Below, in pieces: positions 31,460-34,817 of a stretch of DNA of 34,817 bases. Position numbers and translations under genes: made by a program. Source of the stretch: Bacillota bacterium (GTDB taxonomy: Bacteria > Bacillota > Clostridia > Christensenellales > Aristaeellaceae); NCBI GenBank assembly GCA_023411175.1, contig JAEYPB010000051.1, positions 1-34,817 of the forward strand, given 5' to 3'. The notes under the pieces were generated by a model. The model ran no database searches. It worked only from the letters and a program-made list of their open reading frames with translations, and was not told the DNA's origin. Position 1 is the first letter of the stretch, and every line of letters begins with the position of its first letter.

Positions 31460-32353
31460 TCACGCAGCCCCCTTCATCGACCGCCGAAGTGTGTTCAGGT
31501 ATTCCTTGAACATCGGCAGCGAGAGCGCCAGCGCCACGGTGATGGCGGTGAACAGCTTCAGGTCGTTGGTGGGCATGCCCAGCTTCAAAACCAGCGCGAT
31601 GATGACCCGGTAGGTCACCGCGCCGAGGATCAAAGAGAACAGGCGGCTGAAGAAGTTGCGCCGACCGAACAGCACCTCGCCGATGATCAGCGAGGCGAGG
31701 CCGATCACGATCGATCCGGTGCCCATCTGCACGTCGGCAAAGTTCTGGCTCTGAGCGATCAGCGCGCCGCTCAGCGCGACGAGGCCGTTCGAGATCACGA
31801 GGCCCAGTATCTTCATCGTGTCGGTGTTGATTCCCTGGGCGCGCACCATGTTCGGGTTGTTGCCGGTGGCGCGGATGGCGTTGCCGAGCTCCGTACCGAA
31901 AAACCAGTAAAGCAGCGCGATGATCGCCATCACGCAGGCAAAGCCCAAAATCGAGACAGCCACGTTCTTCTCAAGGCCCAGCGCCTCCAGCGGGGTGTAG
32001 ACCGTGTCCATCCGAAGCAGCGACACGTTCGCCTTGCCCAGCACGCGCAGGTTGACCGAGTACAGCGCGATCATCGTCAGAATGCCTGACAGAAGCGCCG
32101 GGATGCGCAGCTTGGTGTGCAACAACCCGGTCACAAGCCCAGCCCCAAGCCCCGCGAGGAACGCACAGACCGTCGCCACGAGGGGGCCCGCCCCGCCCGC
32201 GATCATCGACGCGGAAACCGCCGCGCCCAGCGTGATGCTGCCCTCGACGGTCAGATCCGCGATGTCCAGAATGCGGTAGGTGATGTATACGCCGATCGTC
32301 ATGGCGGCCCAGAGTAGCCCCAGCGCAACCGCGCCCAGAAGGATTTGCTGCAT
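31460..32353 (-). CDS. ABC transporter permease, TrpY-like
   Basis: A 297-residue permease with about eight membrane segments. It shows the family start LLWAAMTIGVYITYRILDIADLTVEGSITLGAAV, the coupling segment ELGNAIRATGNNPNMVRAQGINTD and NGLVALSGALIAQSQNFADVQMGTGSIVIGLASLIIGEVLF. Start ATG 32353 was chosen because the first membrane helix begins there and GAGGGAGCG lies upstream, although about 12 nt away. The preceding in-frame stretch is encoded by a hairpin. Confidence 0.92.
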   Translation of the reverse strand: MQQILLGAVALGLLWAAMTIGVYITYRILDIADLTVEGSITLGAAVSASMIAGGAGPLVATVCAFLAGLGAGLVTGLLHTKLRIPALLSGILTMIALYSVNLRVLGKANVSLLRMDTVYTPLEALGLEKNVAVSILGFACVMAIIALLYWFFGTELGNAIRATGNNPNMVRAQGINTDTMKILGLVISNGLVALSGALIAQSQNFADVQMGTGSIVIGLASLIIGEVLFGRRNFFSRLFSLILGAVTYRVIIALVLKLGMPTNDLKLFTAITVALALSLPMFKEYLNTLRRSMKGAA

Positions 32354-32373
32354 CGATGTGTGCGCTCCCTCGC

Positions 32374-32399
32374 GCGGGAGGCCGCGAGCGGCCTCCCGC
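32374..32399 (-). other. Intergenic hairpin between binding-protein and permease genes
   Basis: A perfect 12-bp GC stem, GCGGGAGGCCGC with its complement, meets at a 2-nt centre. It lies 13 bp past the binding-protein stop and has no T-run. Such hairpins often protect the upstream mRNA so that the binding protein is made in excess over the membrane parts. Confidence 0.7.
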
Positions 32400-32412
32400 A
32401 ATTGATTGGTAT

Positions 32413-33375
32413 TTAGGCCATCGGCTCGGCGTAGGCCTGGTACTTTTCGGGGATTTCAAAGCCAATGGCCTCGGCATAGGTGGCGTTGAAGGTGTAGTCC
32501 ATCTTCGTGGCGGTTTCGATGGGCATCTTCGAAACGTCCTCGCCGCCCAGCACGCGGACTGCCATGAGGCCGGTCTGGTAGCCCAGCTCGTAGTAGTTGA
32601 TGCCCAGCGTCGCGAGGCCGCCGCCCTTCACCATGCCGCTCTCGCCGCCGATGAGGGGCTTCTTCGCCGTGGTCGCCACTTCGTAGACGACGGGCATGGA
32701 GGAGGCGAACACGTTGTCGGTGGGGATGTAGATGGCGTCGCAGCTGTCAACGATGGACTGGGTGGCCTGCTGTACGTCGTTGGAGTTGGTGACGGTGACT
32801 TCGGTATAGGCCATGCCCTCGGCCTCGATGGCTTCCCTGGCCATCTTGGCCTGCAGCACCGAGTTGTCTTCGCTGGAGGTGTAGAGGACGCCCACCGTCT
32901 TCGTCTCCGGGAACAGCTCCTTGATCAGCTTGATCTGGTCGGCCACCGGGTTCATATCGGTGGTGCCGGACACGTTGGTGCCGGGCAGTTCGTTGGCGTC
33001 CACGAGCCGCGCGACCACATAATCGGTGATGGCGGTGCCGAGGATCGGGATCTCGGTGGTCTTTCCGGCGATGGACTGCGCCGCCGGCGTCGCGATGGCC
33101 AGCACCAGGTCGACCTCATTGGCGACGAAGCGGTCGGAAATCGTGGCCAGGTTGGACGCGTCGGCCTGAGCGTTCTGGATATCGAGCGCGATGTTTTCGC
33201 CGTCCACAAAGCCGTTGTCGCTGAGCGCCTTTACGAAGCCATCGCGGGCGGAATCCAGCGCAACGTGCTGAACATACTGGATCACGCCGATGGTCTTCTG
33301 CGCCTCGCTCGCCATCGCCGCCATCGGCATGCAGGCGAGAATCATAACCAGGATGAGTGCAAGCATTTTCTTCAT
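32413..33375 (-). CDS. ABC transporter substrate-binding protein, TrpX/DUF534-like
   Basis: A 320-residue exported binding protein. The signal peptide is MKKMLALILVMILACMPMAAMA. Cleavage before SEA is likely; the Cys in ILAC is a poor lipobox. Mature features: KTIGVIQYVQHVALDSARDGFVKAL, ADASNLATISDRFVANEVDLVLAIATPAAQ, KTVGVLYTSSEDNS, DAIYIPTDN and GINYYELGYQTGLMAVRVL. This is the DUF534 type used by TrpXYZ-like importers. GGGAGG lies before the ATG at 33375. First gene of the operon, read from a promoter 280 bp upstream through a leader that contains a terminator. Confidence 0.92.
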   Translation of the reverse strand: MKKMLALILVMILACMPMAAMASEAQKTIGVIQYVQHVALDSARDGFVKALSDNGFVDGENIALDIQNAQADASNLATISDRFVANEVDLVLAIATPAAQSIAGKTTEIPILGTAITDYVVARLVDANELPGTNVSGTTDMNPVADQIKLIKELFPETKTVGVLYTSSEDNSVLQAKMAREAIEAEGMAYTEVTVTNSNDVQQATQSIVDSCDAIYIPTDNVFASSMPVVYEVATTAKKPLIGGESGMVKGGGLATLGINYYELGYQTGLMAVRVLGGEDVSKMPIETATKMDYTFNATYAEAIGFEIPEKYQAYAEPMA

Positions 33376-33415
33376 TATGAGATAACCTCCCTCTCTATTT
33401 CCCGCGCGCCCGCGC

Positions 33416-33453
33416 GAAAACAAAAGCCGCCCCTTACTTCTTAAGAGGGCGGC
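33416..33453 (-). terminator. Leader terminator (attenuator) before the TrpX-like gene
   Basis: On the minus strand, GCCGCCC-T-CTTA pairs with TAAG-GGGCGGC and is followed by TTTTGTTTTC. It is a strong intrinsic terminator 41 bp upstream of the start codon, inside the transcribed leader. It can only make sense if read-through is controlled. Confidence 0.88.
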
Positions 33454-33647
33454 GCATCATGTCGCTCGGAAGCACAAAAACAAGCTCCACCGGGCGGCCT
33501 TGCCCTCGAAGTAATGGTGAAGGAACCTACAGTCCCTACCGTCCAACCCATACTACAAGTAGAATCCATCCCCATGAGCCGAGTGCGAAAGCCCATCGGG
33601 CAGCCATGCCGGGGAGCGTTTACAGCGTTCCCTGTTGTGCGTCAGCT
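33454..33647 (-). promoter_or_regulatory. Unidentified structured 5' leader (candidate riboswitch or attenuator)
   Basis: About 190 nt lie between the promoter and the leader terminator and contain several potential stems. Examples are GCCC-gat-GGGC, an outer CCCC...GGGG pairing around it, and CCGCCC followed by GGTGGAGC, which could compete with the terminator's GCCGCCC. No T-box (no AGGGTGGNACC), TPP, SAM, purine, lysine, glycine or cobalamin signature was found by eye. A 44-codon frame inside it (33441-33575) has only one Trp and no ribosome site. Confidence 0.55.
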
Positions 33648-33653
33648 GAATTA

Positions 33654-33682
33654 ATCATAAGCGAGCCGACCGCGCTTGTCAA
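33654..33682 (-). promoter_or_regulatory. Promoter of the TrpXYZ-like operon
   Basis: On the minus strand, perfect -35 TTGACA (33677-33682), a 17-bp spacer and -10 TATGAT (33654-33659). It lies 280 bp from the start codon, so the mRNA has a long leader. Confidence 0.85.
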
Positions 33683-33744
33683 GTGATTAACACAATCTGC
33701 ATGGTTTCACACACAGTCCGTATGGTCAACATCAGCCACGCGCC

Positions 33745-33773
33745 TTGCGTCCGTGGCTCGCCGGTGATATAAT
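33745..33773 (+). promoter_or_regulatory. Promoter of the Rieske oxygenase gene
   Basis: -35 TTGCGT (33745-33750), a 17-bp spacer and a perfect -10 TATAAT (33768-33773), 31 bp before the ATG. Two related sites, GCATGGTT (33709-33716) and GTATGGTC (33720-33727), lie between the divergent promoters and might bind a regulator. Confidence 0.78.
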
Positions 33774-33804
33774 TTCAAAAAATAACCAGACGGGTGGTGA
33801 GCGT

Positions 33805-34776
33805 ATGATCCCTAACCAGTGGTATGCCATCCTCCCCTCTTCAAAGGTCAAGCCGGGCGGCCTTGTCGCCGTGCGCCGCATGGGGCTTGATCTCGCGCTG
33901 TTCAGGACGGGCGGCGGCGCGCTGGGCTGCGTCGTCGATCAATGCACCCACCGTGGCGCGGCGCTGAGCCTCGGGAAAGTCAAGGACGGGTGCGTCAGTT
34001 GCCCTTTCCACGGCCTTGAGTTCAGCCCGGACGGCCGCTGCACCTTCATTCCCGCCAACGGCCGCAGCGCCACCCAGGATCTGAGCCGCTACAACGTGCG
34101 CGCCTACCCGGTGGCCGAGATCAGCGGCATCATCTACCTCTGGTACGGTGACCCGGAGAAAGCCGCCGGAAAGCCCCCTTTCTTTGACGGGGAGCTGGAC
34201 GGCTTCGCCATGAGCGAAATCGAAGATCATTGGGCGGCGCACTACTCCCGCGCCATCGAAAACCAGTTGGACGTGGTGCACGTGCCCATCGTACACCACA
34301 ACACCATCGGACGGGGCAACAAAACCCTGATCAACGGCCCCAAGGTGATCTTCGAGGACGGCGCGCTGATCACCAGCGCCAACAACGAGGTCGATCGCGG
34401 ACAGAAGCCCAAGCCGCCCTCGGAGTGCGTCATCAAGGACACCTACCTGAAGTTTCGCTTCCCGAACCTTTGGATGAACCACATCAGCGACAAGGTCCGG
34501 GTCGTCATCTTTTTCGCCCCGGTGGACGACGAGAACACCATCCTCTACATCCGCTTCTACGACAAAATCACGAACAGCGCTCTTTTAAACCGCTTCATCG
34601 CACAAGTGGGCAAGTTCATGAACCGGGTGATTGAGCGGCAGGACAGACGCGTCGTGATCACCCAGCGGCCCAAGCCCTCCAGTTACCGCTCCGAGGAGAA
34701 ACTGCTCATCGGCGACGGCCCAATCATCGAATACCGTAGGCGGCGCGACGCGCTCATGCGCGAGGCTGAGAAGTAG
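33805..34776 (+). CDS. Rieske-type non-heme iron oxygenase alpha subunit
   Basis: A 323-residue protein with an N-terminal Rieske [2Fe-2S] domain: C47-x-H49 (DQCTHRGA) and C66-x-x-H69 (CPFHG). The C-terminal catalytic domain has the mononuclear iron site D156/H159/H164 in ENQLDVVHVPIVHHNT. All ligands seen are intact. Family enzymes use O2 and electrons to hydroxylate or demethylate organic substrates, so the presence of one in a probable anaerobe is notable. No reductase or ferredoxin gene is next to it within the window. GGGTGGTGAG precedes the ATG at 33805; the longer frame from 33745 begins in the promoter. Confidence 0.92.
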   Translation: MIPNQWYAILPSSKVKPGGLVAVRRMGLDLALFRTGGGALGCVVDQCTHRGAALSLGKVKDGCVSCPFHGLEFSPDGRCTFIPANGRSATQDLSRYNVRAYPVAEISGIIYLWYGDPEKAAGKPPFFDGELDGFAMSEIEDHWAAHYSRAIENQLDVVHVPIVHHNTIGRGNKTLINGPKVIFEDGALITSANNEVDRGQKPKPPSECVIKDTYLKFRFPNLWMNHISDKVRVVIFFAPVDDENTILYIRFYDKITNSALLNRFIAQVGKFMNRVIERQDRRVVITQRPKPSSYRSEEKLLIGDGPIIEYRRRRDALMREAEK

Positions 34777-34789
34777 TTCCTTTAGATTA

Positions 34790-34817
34790 TTGTGGGGGCC
34801 CCCCGGTTTGGCGGGGC
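34790..34817 (+). terminator. Possible terminator hairpin cut by the window end
   Basis: After the Rieske stop the sequence reads GTGGGGGCCCCCCGG, a GC palindrome that may be part of a hairpin. The window ends before a T-run could be seen. Confidence 0.3.

Noticed and set aside
33441..33575. 44-codon minus-strand leader peptide for attenuation
   Set aside because: Only one Trp codon, no run of any regulatory codon and no Shine-Dalgarno.
33454..33647. T-box riboswitch
   Set aside because: The AGGGTGGNACCGCG core is not present; GGTGGAG near the end is too poor a match.
33459..33686. 75-aa plus-strand frame in the trpX-like leader
   Set aside because: No ribosome site, covers the minus-strand promoter and leader; Ser/Thr/Pro-rich chance frame.

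Overview
The window looks like a chromosomal piece of a GC-rich, spore-forming Bacillota (Clostridia). The reasons are two alpha/beta-type small acid-soluble spore proteins, a zinc-ribbon L28, the rpmB/asp23/fakA/recG neighbourhood, the rpmH-rnpA-yidD-yidC-jag cluster, strong Shine-Dalgarno sites and simple -35/-10 promoters with 17-bp spacers. The family is not certain. Several secreted binding proteins have signal peptides without a lipobox, which I associate loosely with Christensenellales-like Clostridia. No phage, insertion sequence, CRISPR array or replication origin is visible.

Layout. 1-1031: tRNA-Asp (cut by the window edge) and tRNA-Val behind one promoter, then two SASP genes. 1097-5912 (minus): a TipAS-type MerR regulator, recG, fakA (fatty acid kinase) and an Asp23/Gls24 protein, divergent from rpmB. 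6397-10711: a tiny membrane protein, a LacI-type regulator with its operator, a HAD phosphatase, a secreted WG-repeat protein and a PstS-like binding protein. 10777-12167 (minus): a DegV/FakB fatty-acid-binding protein and a membrane zinc-ribbon protein. 12445-15240: rpmH, rnpA, yidD, yidC and jag, without dnaA upstream or mnmE/mnmG downstream. 15565-18802: a membrane-anchored protein of unknown function, a MerR-DUF3788 operon and a creatininase-family hydrolase. 18988-23663 (minus): a complete branched-chain-amino-acid-type ABC transporter. 23794-25648: small ORFs, pirin and a peroxiredoxin. 25851-30605: a GNAT acetyltransferase, then a two-gene operon. 30664-33375 (minus): a TrpXYZ-like ABC transporter behind a long leader with a terminator. 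33805-34776: a Rieske oxygenase.

The most striking locus is the operon at 26437-30605. A short-chain reductase is followed by one 1106-residue protein that joins an acyl-adenylating enzyme, an acyl carrier protein and a PLP-dependent alpha-oxoamine synthase. These are the activities needed to activate a free fatty acid, hold it on an ACP, condense it with an amino acid with loss of CO2, and reduce the ketone. That is the logic of sphingoid-base synthesis, compressed into two genes. The product is inferred, not shown. The window also holds FakA and a FakB-like protein, which would draw on the same free fatty acids.

Other points: two MerR genes have 19-bp-spacer promoters with palindromes; a small gene runs through an intrinsic terminator before its stop codon; and an unidentified 230-nt leader precedes the TrpX-like gene.
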